Source: JASSUD01 sp031963445
GTDB lineage: Bacteria; Pseudomonadota; Gammaproteobacteria; Burkholderiales; Burkholderiaceae
Reading direction: 5' to 3'
NCBI GenBank assembly: GCA_031963445.1
Contig: JASSUH010000001.1
Span: 2,418,001 to 2,482,000 of the forward strand
DNA: 64,000 nucleotides
Within the stretch, counting starts at the first letter, position 1; each line of letters begins with the position of its first letter. Shown one piece after another: positions 18,601 through 26,966 of this stretch. The notes below the pieces were generated by a model, which saw nothing but the letters and a program-made list of their open reading frames with translations, was not told the origin of the DNA and did no database searches. Made by a program: the position numbers and the translations under genes.

Positions 18601-21058
18601 TGATATATTTTTTAATATATTTTTCAATCCCACCGTCTGAAAGAGACGCGAATCGATATTCTTGCAGCGCATTGGTTTGACCTCTTTCTTGAAATGACGT
18701 GTGATGCCTCTCTCCCAAATATTCTTTTCCTGGGCGAGAACTGATAATCATTTTTCTCCTTTTCCAGTCACCGAACTTATTGTGAGTGAGAAACGCTGGA
18801 GCACGCTTGATTTCATCAAAACCATCAATAATAAAAATAAATGATTGGTGTTGTCGTAAGATCTCGATTTTGTCTTCGCTTAATCCTTTATTTTTCAGAT
18901 AATCCGCAATCAAATCTCGACTCTCAGCGCTTGGGGGAAATTGCGCCAATGGAATAAAAAGTGGAATCGGTTGATCCGCTTTCTCTTGATCTATTTTGCT
19001 TTCATACACTTGCCATAACGAATCTTCAAGATGACGAGTAAACGTCGATTTACCGGAACCCACATCTCCTAATAAGAGCAAAACTTTTTTATCTGAACTC
19101 AAAAACTCTTGAACTTTTTCATACAAGTCAAAACGCTCTTCTGAATAAATACTTTGTCCTTCTGGCGCAACATAATGGGCGAGCGCTTCTTGAACCACAT
19201 CTAAGTTAGACAAAGTCTCGAAATAAGCTTTGCGCAATGATTGAGCGCACATCTCTCGCACGTTTAAGTCATCAAATGACTTGCGGGGCGCATTGATTAC
19301 CTGGATTTGCTGCGCGATGGTGGTCATAGGAAGCGCTATCGTTTGCACCTGCGCTCTGCTTTCAACAGCATCAATCGTGATATTTAAAGCGGTTATACCT
19401 GGGTGAAGGCCAGTAATTTGATTCAGTATCGCTTTCTGATGTGTGTGACCTTGTTCCTTATCCTGCTCTTTTTCTAATAATCTTCTTTCTGCCTTCATAC
19501 TCTCAAGCGCATGCGAGGGGAGAAGCACAAGCTGTTTATTTGTTATGTCTTCAAAAGTCAGGTTTTGCCATTCTTCTAAGCGAGCAAGTATCTTTTCTGC
19601 ATAATTTTTAACAGTCTCGATATTGGCCCAAGCGATTTCTCCCTTAGCTAACGCTTTGAGCATGGCCAATGCCCCTTTTTGAATGGGCTCCTCTAGTTGC
19701 GCACATGCTATACGTCCTAATCGCTCACAAACCCCAAATAAAAATTTTTGGTCATAAGCAGTTTGGGAATCATCATTCAAGACTGACTCGATCGAGCCTA
19801 GCTGGCCAGAGGCTAATCCTGCAGCGAGCAATACATCTAACGTGCGTAGCTGGTCATACCATGCATTAGGTCGTTTTGGGAAAAGGCCTGTTAATCCTTG
19901 CTTAATATTAGTGAATGCACCGATAAATTTAGCTGGGTCTAACGCTTTGAGAACGACTTCGCTGAGTCCTGCAGCTGGATTAACGATGAAAAGGGCCGCA
20001 ATCTTAAGAATCCCTGCCGCCCCAAGAACGCTTCCCGCTGCCAATGGCTGATAGTGAAGCTCTAATTTGTCCCACAGATCTTTGTTTGTAGGTAAACGTG
20101 CTAATGCTTGCTCTGCGTATTTGATCTGCCAGCTCAATTCAGCATCTTTTTCTAATTCAGGGTCTTTTCTCAATCTCTCGAATATTTCTGTCAGCGCTTT
20201 ATGAATAGCTTCGTGGTCTATACCCTTAACCTCAGCATCCACCATTTGTTCGAGTAACAGAGATACCGTTTGTAGCAATGCCTGTACTTGCAGCAAATTT
20301 TGGCTAATCTGGATTTTTTTTAAACGCCCGAGCAAAGCTTCTAACAACTGAGCGTAATCCCCAGCAAATTGAGTATCTTGTGTTAAATTGGGACGACTCT
20401 GCAGCAGTACAGATAATCCCCACAATAGCTTAAAATCAAGGAGCGAGTTTTCGCCAAGGTTTAGCTTTTGCAAAATGGCATTAGTAGCCTGCCGATGTAA
20501 ATCCAGGTTATCGATAAGCGATAAGAACGCGACCAACTTGTAAAGATCCGCAAGGCTTATCACCTTTGTACTCATAAATTGTTCAAGTAACTGATAGGCT
20601 TTACCTGATAAGGCCGATCCTGTTTCTTTCTCTTGTTGCGATAAGATTTTCCGGCTAATAGGTGTGTGCTGCTGCGGGAAAAAAGAAGGAACGAGCGCTA
20701 AATTTGGCAAAGATGTCAGAACGCTGGTCGCACTTGTTATCTCTCCTACTATTCCTTCATGTACCCCCACTTCCTGTGAAGTACTCGAAAGCAACGGACC
20801 TTTCTGTACAGAGGGGATAAGAAGCTGGTGAAACAGGCTAGCTTGCTCAATATAGAAAAGTGCTTCGTCACTTCTCCCATTTCTATTTAGAAATCCACTA
20901 TATTGGAGATAAGCTTCACTTATCTTATCTATTCCTTCTTGCTCCTTAGCCTGCTTGATCAACGCTTGATACTGACTCTCTTCCTCTGATATTTCTGGTT
21001 GTGGTTGAGGTGCGCCAGCAGACGATGAAACTCCTCCAAGATTGACTAAACTAGACAA
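15614..21058 (-). CDS. NACHT NTPase with pentapeptide and WD40 repeats (STAND/NLR-like)
   Basis: Very large (1,814 residues) signal-transduction ATPase of the STAND class, in which a NACHT module switches on oligomerisation when a repeat region senses a ligand. Regions seen: TPR-like helices at about 28-80; a long helical region to about 620; NACHT with Walker A GDVGSGKST (664-672) and Walker B IIDGFDE (743-749); a helical arm to about 1080; pentapeptide-like repeats with A(N/D)L units at about 1085-1125; then 14 WD40-like units at about 1135-1750, enough for two seven-bladed propellers. The end (LTLNDANLKGATG) returns to pentapeptide style. There is no signal peptide or membrane helix. No separate effector domain is visible unless the N-terminal helices act as one. 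Known relatives include bacterial NACHT defence proteins and eukaryote-like proteins of symbionts; which applies is open. Confidence 0.9.
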   Translation of the reverse strand: MSSLVNLGGVSSSAGAPQPQPEISEEESQYQALIKQAKEQEGIDKISEAYLQYSGFLNRNGRSDEALFYIEQASLFHQLLIPSVQKGPLLSSTSQEVGVHEGIVGEITSATSVLTSLPNLALVPSFFPQQHTPISRKILSQQEKETGSALSGKAYQLLEQFMSTKVISLADLYKLVAFLSLIDNLDLHRQATNAILQKLNLGENSLLDFKLLWGLSVLLQSRPNLTQDTQFAGDYAQLLEALLGRLKKIQISQNLLQVQALLQTVSLLLEQMVDAEVKGIDHEAIHKALTEIFERLRKDPELEKDAELSWQIKYAEQALARLPTNKDLWDKLELHYQPLAAGSVLGAAGILKIAALFIVNPAAGLSEVVLKALDPAKFIGAFTNIKQGLTGLFPKRPNAWYDQLRTLDVLLAAGLASGQLGSIESVLNDDSQTAYDQKFLFGVCERLGRIACAQLEEPIQKGALAMLKALAKGEIAWANIETVKNYAEKILARLEEWQNLTFEDITNKQLVLLPSHALESMKAERRLLEKEQDKEQGHTHQKAILNQITGLHPGITALNITIDAVESRAQVQTIALPMTTIAQQIQVINAPRKSFDDLNVREMCAQSLRKAYFETLSNLDVVQEALAHYVAPEGQSIYSEERFDLYEKVQEFLSSDKKVLLLLGDVGSGKSTFTRHLEDSLWQVYESKIDQEKADQPIPLFIPLAQFPPSAESRDLIADYLKNKGLSEDKIEILRQHQSFIFIIDGFDEIKRAPAFLTHNKFGDWKRRKMIISSRPGKEYLGERHHTSFQERGQTNALQEYRFASLSDGGIEKYIKKYIKHSKLATGWSVQRYQDELDNLPDLKEAMRSPFLLRMALDILPTLIDSQEKTGPVTRIALYEQYIQRWALHAEEARTALLAQGFAQTLISASQAIAVALTQTGSIWADDEMVKALPFFADKSSEERRLLILNAPLVRDGGKYRFRHKSIQEYFVSRAICGPQSKSMTYPFEALPEREQSADDAKQFKQQNPLFNQLFVANEPVILGFLSERIHEQPAFRMHLHGCIEASKTRADLSIAAANAATALVFYGESFEGRNLANIKIPGANIRYGKFDGADLSGADMSGVTAIRTWFRNVNFTRANLSGIRFAEMPYIERKEKVAAFAYSPSGALLAIGWWEGELDIYLTATGKKILTAQGMKNRPYSMDFSADSRLLATVNDKGKVYVLNINNAQQSKELQEGRIGEIKSLNFSSDGKHIAAADKDGQICVWNSAQGTLISRWQAHTGAINQIRFALDGQYIVSAGPADSEGKDHQVCIWSNSGTLICDWHAHEKPVLSVDISADGRFVVSGSEDCSVCVWDIEKDKLLHTLKGHDVVVTSVRFSANDNHIVSADGEGTIHRWEILTGRLLDTVPGNHSVIDNTILSADARFAAMHEQEVNRVVLWEVNANLFAKKVDGHTQRVNVVSTAPKSSLAVSAADDGNIYLWDLKTAKRQGALSHPEEGSRGPFNDYINGVCLSNDGQYIASVGGRGRVVVWHAKTKQRLPQWQEGQDFEQWANSINFSNDGKRIAVAGKERRIWVWETETAKLLWKSEEEADAIHSVNFSADGRYLIAGSWNGKIFIWDTEQKYKLLSTSEKERVSANEAKQVYSVNFSPDGQYVVSGGEDKMVRIWKVTEHGSLEALETLKGHASSVSSVSFSPDGKFIASANYDKTVRVWRMKRESDKSSTCELVIKGSQDVINTVAWCQLEAQDDYALLVGDETGATILWQLRFPKTKEEKAEAHLVWTRGWPSLTLNDANLKGATGLSELNSLLLKQRGALNVGKKFFMDSINSIFQR

Positions 21059-21419
21059 TTTTTCCTCCGATTTATTGAGTTTTTATATTTAACAGCGCTA
21101 CTTTTAAAAAATTTATTTGAATAGCAGTAGCCTAGCTTTATAGCTATAGATTTATTTACCTAGAATGTTAGGGACGCAGTATGCGAGAGAATTGGATTTC
21201 CCAATTCTCTGATAAATTTTCAAATTATTTTTGAATAGATAGATATTGCGCGGAAAATTGACATGCAAAATTCCACGCAATAATAATCGATTTTATTGAT
21301 ATAGCGGCGCACGCTTTTCAAAAGAAAATAAATAACACAAAAGCAGAAATATAAAAAGAAAAATATTTTTAATTAGCAAAACATTTATCTTAAATAGAAA
21401 ATTTAAATTATTATTTTAT
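21059..21419. other. AT-rich intergenic region upstream of the NACHT gene
   Basis: About 360 bases, strongly AT-rich, presumably with the NACHT gene promoter. TTTTTCCTCCG before the ATG, read on the minus strand, gives a good ribosome site (GGAGG). No other feature was recognised. Confidence 0.4.
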
Positions 21420-21581
21420 CTAGCTTCGTGCTCGATATTTCCCCTCCCTATTGCCACTTCTCTTTTCTATACCTTTATTATTTTCAGGGTTAATTTTTCC
21501 TGTATATCCATAGTCTTTAAGTAAATTTTCACATTTAAATAAAAATTTATTCATCAAAGGTATAGCCGCCGCTGTAAACAT
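21420..21581 (-). CDS. Small basic hypothetical protein, 53 residues
   Basis: A short minus-strand frame of 53 codons starts at an ATG (21579-21581) that follows GGAGAG with 5-base spacing, an unusually good ribosome site in this region. The product (MFTAAAIPLMNKFLF, ending GKYRARS) has a weakly hydrophobic start and a basic, polar C-terminal half. Function is unknown. It sits in AT-rich DNA between purL and the NACHT gene, and could be a remnant of a larger gene. Confidence 0.35.
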   Translation of the reverse strand: MFTAAAIPLMNKFLFKCENLLKDYGYTGKINPENNKGIEKRSGNREGKYRARS

Positions 21582-21751
21582 CACTACTCTCCACAACAAT
21601 TAAAGTACTTGTGGAAAATGTAATATAAAAAAACATATTTCCTTTCATAAAAAAGAAAGATTGTTTCTTAATGCGATGTCTTTAGAAAGTGCCGCATAGC
21701 GCCGCCATCCAGTTAAGGCAGGTTTTCCTCCAAACCTGCCTCTTACTTAAC

Positions 21752-24700
21752 TTAACCCACTACCCTTCGCGCATTCTGGAAGATGCGGAACCAAGGGCTA
21801 AGTTCGCCCCATTGTGCTGGGTGCCAGCTCATTTGTAGCGTGCGGAAAGTTCGTTCAGGATGTGGCATCAATGCAGTAAAGCGGCCATCTGCTGTGGTAA
21901 CGCCAGTTACGCCTTGTACTGAGCCATTTGGATTGAATGGATAGCGTTCGGTCGGTGCACCGTAGTGATCGACGTATTGCATGACGATTTGTTGCTGCTT
22001 TTGTAAGGTAGCAAAGTCGCCGCGTACGGAGAAGTTGGTATAGCCTTCTCCATGGGATACCACCACAGGTAAGCGCGAACCTTCCATGCCTTGGAAAAAT
22101 AATGAAGGTGAAGTTTGAATTTCGACTAACGCGAGCCGCGCTTCAAATTGCTCTGATAAGTTGCGGGTAAACGCCGGCCAAGCTTGTGCACCTGGAATTA
22201 AGCCAGGCCAATCAGCAGGCTTACTTCCCTGCCCCGCTGTACCTGGAACGTACAGATCAGCGGCTAATGCACTTATCATTTGGCAACCATTACATACACC
22301 AAGCGCAAAGGTATCAGGGCGAGCAAAGAAAGCTGAGAAAGCATCGGCTAAGCGGGTATTGAAGCGTATTGTCTTGGCCCAGCCTTCGCCTGCCCCCAAC
22401 ACATCTCCATATGAAAAACCACCGCATGCCACTAACCCGACAAATGTACTGAGATCGGCACGGCCTGCGAGTAAGTCGCTCATCGTAACGTCATACGCAT
22501 CAAAGCCAGCACGGTAAAACGCATAGGCCATCTCTGAATGTGAATTTACGCCTTGCTCGCGCAAAATCGCCACTCGAGGACGTGCTCCAATGTTTAAAGC
22601 AGGCAGAACAAGTTCTTCTGGCAAGAAGGTCAGATGCGGTGTTAAGCCCGGGTCTTGCACATCGTTGAGCGTTTCATATTCGCTATCGGCGCAAGCTGGC
22701 GCGTCACGCAAGCGAGCGATGCGCCAACTGACTTCGCTCCATGTACGCTGCAGTTCACTGCGTGGGGCGCTAAAGATCGGTTGCGTATCTCGATAAATTT
22801 CAATCACATCGCGCGTATTCGGCGTGCCTATTACATAACTACAGGCCCCTAACCCATGCTCGCGCAACAGCGCAAATACAGCAGCACGGTCTTCGCTGCG
22901 CGTTTGCACTACTGCGCCTAATTCTTCAGCAAAGAGAGCTTGCACTGTGCGTTGTATGCGTTGACCTGCGACCTGCTTGGCCCAGTTTTTAGCGTCGCCA
23001 TAATCCGATTCGTGAAGCGGATCTAAAGTGAGCAGATCAAGGTTAAGTGTGACTCCCGTATGACCAGCAAAAGCCATTTCGCATACGGTTGCCAATAACC
23101 CGCCATCTGAGCGGTCATGGTAGGCGAGCAATAAGCGTTGTGCGCGCAACGCTTGGATCGCGTTAAAGAATCCTTGGAGATCAGCGATGCCCTGCTCACC
23201 CTCTAAATCAGGCGTGAGATTGCCGGTTTGCTGAGTGACTTGCGCCAAAATGCTCGCGCCTAAACGATTTTGCCCACGTCCCAGATCGATCAAAATTAAA
23301 TCTGTATTAGACGAAGCATCAGCCGTATCAGTCTCACTGAGACGTTGTAATTGCGGGGTCAAATGTTCACGTACATCTTCGACGGGTGCAAAGCCTGTAA
23401 GCACGACTGATAGCGGTGAGGTGATCTGCTCTTCTGCTGCAGCCGATGCGCTTGATGAAGCTGAGTCAGTATTTTGCTGTGGACGCCATGCAGTGCGCAT
23501 CGACAGAGAGTCTTTGCCCACCGGAATGCATACGCCTAACGCTACGCACATATCACTCAGTGCTTGCACCGCATCATAGAGCGCAACATCTTCAGTGTCT
23601 TCACCACACGCGGCCATCCAGTTGGCCGAAAGCTTAATGTCGCTGAGAGCGGCAATCGGCGCTGAGGCTAGATTGGTCACGACTTCGCCTAATGCGATGC
23701 GTGCTGAAGCTTGCGCATTGATCACAGCTAACGGCGCACGTTCGGCCATTGCCATCGCTTCGCCACGATAACCAGCGAAATCCATCGCGGTAATCGCGCA
23801 GTCAGCGACTGGCACTTGCCACGGCCCAACAAAAGGATCACGCACTGACAAGCCACCTACCGTGCGATCGCCTATCGTCAATAAAAAGGACTTGCTGGCC
23901 ACTGTGGGATGACTCAACACATCGCGCACCAATGTGCCTAACGCAATATGATCGACTTGTATGCCAGAGGGCAGAGACTGAGGATTAGCCAGCGCGGCTT
24001 CTTTAAGGTTTAACGATGGACGATTGACGTTACGCTGCAAACGTGGAGGGTTTCCTAAAAGGACTTGCATCGGCATATCAATTGGATGATCTGCCGCTTC
24101 TGCCGCACTCTCATCGATCAGTTGTAAACGCTGCTCTTGCGTCGCTTCACCAATAATCGCGCAAGGGCAACGTTCACGCTGACAGATGGCTTCAAAAGTA
24201 GGCCAGTCAGCCGGATCAATCGCCAGTACATAACGCTCTTGCGCTTCATTACTCCAAATTTCCCGCGCTGATAAGCCGCTTTCTTCTAATTGAATACGCT
24301 GCAGAGTAAAGCGCCCACCTTGTTTGGCGCCTTCTACTAATTCTGGGAACGCGTTCGATAAACCACCAGCGCCTACATCATGCACACTTAAAATAGGGTT
24401 GCGTCCACCTTCAACTTGGGCGAGTACGCAGCAGGCATTGATGACTTCTTGCGCACGCCGCTGCATCTCAGGATTGCCACGCTGTACGGAGTCAAAATCC
24501 AGTTCTGTACTATTTACACCCGCTGCGAGCGAGCTAGCCGCACCGCCACCTAAACCAATGCGTAAACCCGGGCCACCAATTTGCACCAGTAGCGTGCCCG
24601 CGCCAAAAGTAGATTTATAGGTATCGCGCGCAGCGATATTGCCTAAACCACCAGCAATCATGATGGGCTTCGCATAGCCACGTCGACGCCCTTCTACCCT

Positions 24701-25987
24701 TTGCTCGTAGACGCGAAAATATCCACCTAAATTAGGACGCCCAAATTCATTATTAAACGCCGCCGCGCCAATCGGCCCTTGCAGCATGATGTCTAATGGA
24801 GAAGCCAGATGAGACGGTTGTTCAGTCAGCCCAGCGGCTGCATTGATGGTGGCTTGAGTAGCCTGCTGTAGACCTTGCGTTGCTTCTTGGTTATCTACGT
24901 TCGACGTATTTTCCCAAGGTGTTGCCATTTCTGGCAGATGTAAGTTTGATACCGAAAAGCCGCATAACCCTGCTTTCGGTCTCGCTCCTCGACCGGTTGC
25001 GCCCTCATCTCGAATTTCGCCACCTGCACCCGTGGCCGCGCCAGAAAATGGGGCAATTGCGGTTGGATGATTATGGGTTTCTACTTTGATGACGCTATGC
25101 GTAAGCTCGGTCTTGGCTTGATAGAGTCGATTGTCGGGAGCTGGGTTCCAACGTTCAACGGGTGCGCCGGTAATAATCGCAGCGTTATCGGCATACGCCA
25201 TTTCTGTTTGCTGCGGGTGCTCACGATAAGTCCGTTTGATAAGGCCAAACAATGACTGCTCTTGCGGCTTACCATCGATAACCCAGTCGGCATTGAAAAT
25301 TTTATGTCGGCAATGCTCGCTATTGGCTTGCGCGAACATCATCAATTCGGCATCGGTAGGGTCTCTACCTAATTCAGAAAAAGCGTCGTAAAGATAATCA
25401 ACTTCTGCGTCAGAAAGCGCCAACCCCCACTGTCGATTAGCCAGCTGCAACGCTTCTTTGCCTTCTTTTAAAAGCGGCACTCGTCCCAATGATTGGGCAG
25501 GTAAAGGCTCAAACAACGCATAGGCTTCGGTATACGTCTGTACGACTGTCTCTGTCATCCGATCGTACAGCACTTGTGCGAGCGCAATATTTTGCGCATC
25601 AGACTGAACGGGCGCGTCGCCATATAACGTATAGACAATCCCGCGCTCAACACGCTCAGCTGACGTTAAGCCACAGTCACGCACAATTTCCACTGCTTTG
25701 CTGGCCCACGGTGAGAGCGTGCCTAGCCGAGGAATGACAACCCACTGAGCAAGCGCTGCGCCCTTAGGCTGAGGATGGGTATCTTCATGTTCGTAACGCG
25801 CTTCCAAGAGCAACTGCAAACGCCCTTGCTCTTGCTCACTCAATACTTCCTTAGTTTTGACAAAGTACACATAACGAGCATGCAAGCTACCGAGCGTCGC
25901 GTTAATTTTGCGTAACTGCTGCATGTACCTTTCAAGTCGAAAAGCAGAGTGCGCCGACGCGCCGAGTAAGTGTGAGCAGTGCGACAT
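21752..25987 (-). CDS. purL: Phosphoribosylformylglycinamidine synthase
   Basis: Single-chain FGAM synthase, step four of purine synthesis: FGAR plus glutamine and ATP gives FGAM. From the ATG at 25987 the protein has 1,411 residues, near the usual size for proteobacterial PurL. The synthetase halves contain SEHCRHKIFNADWVIDG, the ATP site with KVETHNHPTAIAPFSGAATG, and NPILSVHDVGAGG. The C-terminal glutaminase has the nucleophile in GVCNGCQMIS and the His/Glu of PHPERTF. A GTG at 26056 would add 23 residues without homology and overlaps a TATAAT at 26046-26051, so it is rejected as the start. An isolated gene, as in most proteobacteria. Confidence 0.97.
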   Translation of the reverse strand: MSHCSHLLGASAHSAFRLERYMQQLRKINATLGSLHARYVYFVKTKEVLSEQEQGRLQLLLEARYEHEDTHPQPKGAALAQWVVIPRLGTLSPWASKAVEIVRDCGLTSAERVERGIVYTLYGDAPVQSDAQNIALAQVLYDRMTETVVQTYTEAYALFEPLPAQSLGRVPLLKEGKEALQLANRQWGLALSDAEVDYLYDAFSELGRDPTDAELMMFAQANSEHCRHKIFNADWVIDGKPQEQSLFGLIKRTYREHPQQTEMAYADNAAIITGAPVERWNPAPDNRLYQAKTELTHSVIKVETHNHPTAIAPFSGAATGAGGEIRDEGATGRGARPKAGLCGFSVSNLHLPEMATPWENTSNVDNQEATQGLQQATQATINAAAGLTEQPSHLASPLDIMLQGPIGAAAFNNEFGRPNLGGYFRVYEQRVEGRRRGYAKPIMIAGGLGNIAARDTYKSTFGAGTLLVQIGGPGLRIGLGGGAASSLAAGVNSTELDFDSVQRGNPEMQRRAQEVINACCVLAQVEGGRNPILSVHDVGAGGLSNAFPELVEGAKQGGRFTLQRIQLEESGLSAREIWSNEAQERYVLAIDPADWPTFEAICQRERCPCAIIGEATQEQRLQLIDESAAEAADHPIDMPMQVLLGNPPRLQRNVNRPSLNLKEAALANPQSLPSGIQVDHIALGTLVRDVLSHPTVASKSFLLTIGDRTVGGLSVRDPFVGPWQVPVADCAITAMDFAGYRGEAMAMAERAPLAVINAQASARIALGEVVTNLASAPIAALSDIKLSANWMAACGEDTEDVALYDAVQALSDMCVALGVCIPVGKDSLSMRTAWRPQQNTDSASSSASAAAEEQITSPLSVVLTGFAPVEDVREHLTPQLQRLSETDTADASSNTDLILIDLGRGQNRLGASILAQVTQQTGNLTPDLEGEQGIADLQGFFNAIQALRAQRLLLAYHDRSDGGLLATVCEMAFAGHTGVTLNLDLLTLDPLHESDYGDAKNWAKQVAGQRIQRTVQALFAEELGAVVQTRSEDRAAVFALLREHGLGACSYVIGTPNTRDVIEIYRDTQPIFSAPRSELQRTWSEVSWRIARLRDAPACADSEYETLNDVQDPGLTPHLTFLPEELVLPALNIGARPRVAILREQGVNSHSEMAYAFYRAGFDAYDVTMSDLLAGRADLSTFVGLVACGGFSYGDVLGAGEGWAKTIRFNTRLADAFSAFFARPDTFALGVCNGCQMISALAADLYVPGTAGQGSKPADWPGLIPGAQAWPAFTRNLSEQFEARLALVEIQTSPSLFFQGMEGSRLPVVVSHGEGYTNFSVRGDFATLQKQQQIVMQYVDHYGAPTERYPFNPNGSVQGVTGVTTADGRFTALMPHPERTFRTLQMSWHPAQWGELSPWFRIFQNARRVVG

Positions 25988-26198
25988 AAAATATCCGAAG
26001 GAAGCAAAGAAACGAGCTAAGGAAGACAGCAAAAAATTAGGGCTAATTATACCCACTTAGAATAGAACGAAGGTTCTTCTGATGCACGACAAGAGCTGGG
26101 TGAGATGACTGATTAGTCATATTCTCAGTTTAGCCTTAAGAATTTTTGGAATGCTCTTGCTATCAATACAAGAAATATGGCGAAAAACATCTGATGGT

Positions 26199-26405
26199 TA
26201 AGAGCTTGTTTACGGGTTTCAAAGAGGAGAGATTTGAGAGTTATCGGTAAGCATGTTGGGGTTCGTGCCTCACCCCAACCTACGATTCTGCAATGTTCGT
26301 AGGTTGGGGGGTGAGGCACGAACCCCAACGTGGGCACCAACAGCCTCTATTGGGCCTTCTGAAAGACCTAGTGTGGACTCTTCGAAAGATCCTAAACAGG
26401 TTCTA
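26199..26405. repeat. Family A palindromic element A4
   Basis: Full copy with tips TAAGAGCTTGTTTA and AAACAGGTTCTA and core 26255-26328. Both core arms carry the variant GTGCCTC/GAGGCAC in place of CTTCGTC/GACGAAG, so the change is present on both sides. The right tip supplies the TAG stop codon of dgkA (26403-26405). Confidence 0.85.
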
Positions 26406-26825
26406 CGAGATTAGACAAAAGCTACGTAAACACGACCAAGCTAACGGCCCAACGATTAATAGCCATACTAGCGTGCACCAACATAGAGCGAGCAACACAG
26501 CGGCGCTGCCAAAATCTTTCGCCCGTTTGGTAAGTGGATGTTGTTCAAGCGAGACTCGGTCAAGCGTTGCTTCGAGCGCAGAATTTAATAACTCAATAAT
26601 TAAAATCAGCAACACTGACCCAATAAGTAAGAGCTGCTCGACTATGGTTAGCGGTAATGTAAAGGCTAATGGAATGAGTATCACCGCCATCACCAGCTCT
26701 TGGCGAAAGGCGCTCTCCTCCAGCACCGCACAGCGCAAACCGCTGCAAGAATACAAAAAAGCGTGCCATAGGCGAGCTAAGCCACGCTTTTTTTTATGCG
26801 TTGGGGTTGACGGTAAAGTCGACAT
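26403..26825 (-). CDS. dgkA: Diacylglycerol kinase
   Basis: Small trimeric inner-membrane kinase that phosphorylates diacylglycerol to phosphatidate, recycling lipid made by glycerophosphate-transferring enzymes. The 140 residues have three membrane helices and the family motifs EESAFRQE (36-43), ELLNSALEATLDR and AKDFGSAAVL. Its neighbour is an LTA-synthase-like phosphoglycerol transferase, a logical partner since that reaction releases diacylglycerol. The stop codon is formed by a family A element tip. Codons about 11-24 lie in an 11-bp inverted repeat followed by a T-run in the sense direction, resembling a terminator inside the gene. Confidence 0.95.
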   Translation of the reverse strand: MSTLPSTPTHKKKRGLARLWHAFLYSCSGLRCAVLEESAFRQELVMAVILIPLAFTLPLTIVEQLLLIGSVLLILIIELLNSALEATLDRVSLEQHPLTKRAKDFGSAAVLLALCWCTLVWLLIVGPLAWSCLRSFCLIS

Positions 26826-26892
26826 AGAAAGCCTTAAATGAAATACGCAACTTTAAGTAAACGCTGAATCAATCCGAAACAAGGAATGCCGT

Positions 26893-26966
26893 GGCTAAAG
26901 GAACCCCAACATGCCTACCAAGCACCTCTCACAGCCTTCTGCTTAGAGACTCTAAACAGGTTCTTA
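26893..26966. repeat. Family A half-element (A5)
   Basis: A single arm, from GGAACCCCAACATGCCTACC to the tip AAACAGGTTCTTA, with no matching left arm. The tip supplies the stop codon (26964-26966) of the LTA-synthase-like gene. Confidence 0.75.

Noticed and set aside
9822..21058. Single defence operon made of NACHT, coiled-coil and patatin genes
   Set aside because: Separate terminators follow the NACHT and both coiled-coil genes and a tRNA gene on the other strand intervenes; a common transcript is unlikely, though joint function is not excluded.
25988..26056. 23-residue N-terminal extension of PurL from a GTG
   Set aside because: No match to the family and it overlaps a TATAAT; the internal ATG matches known PurL starts.
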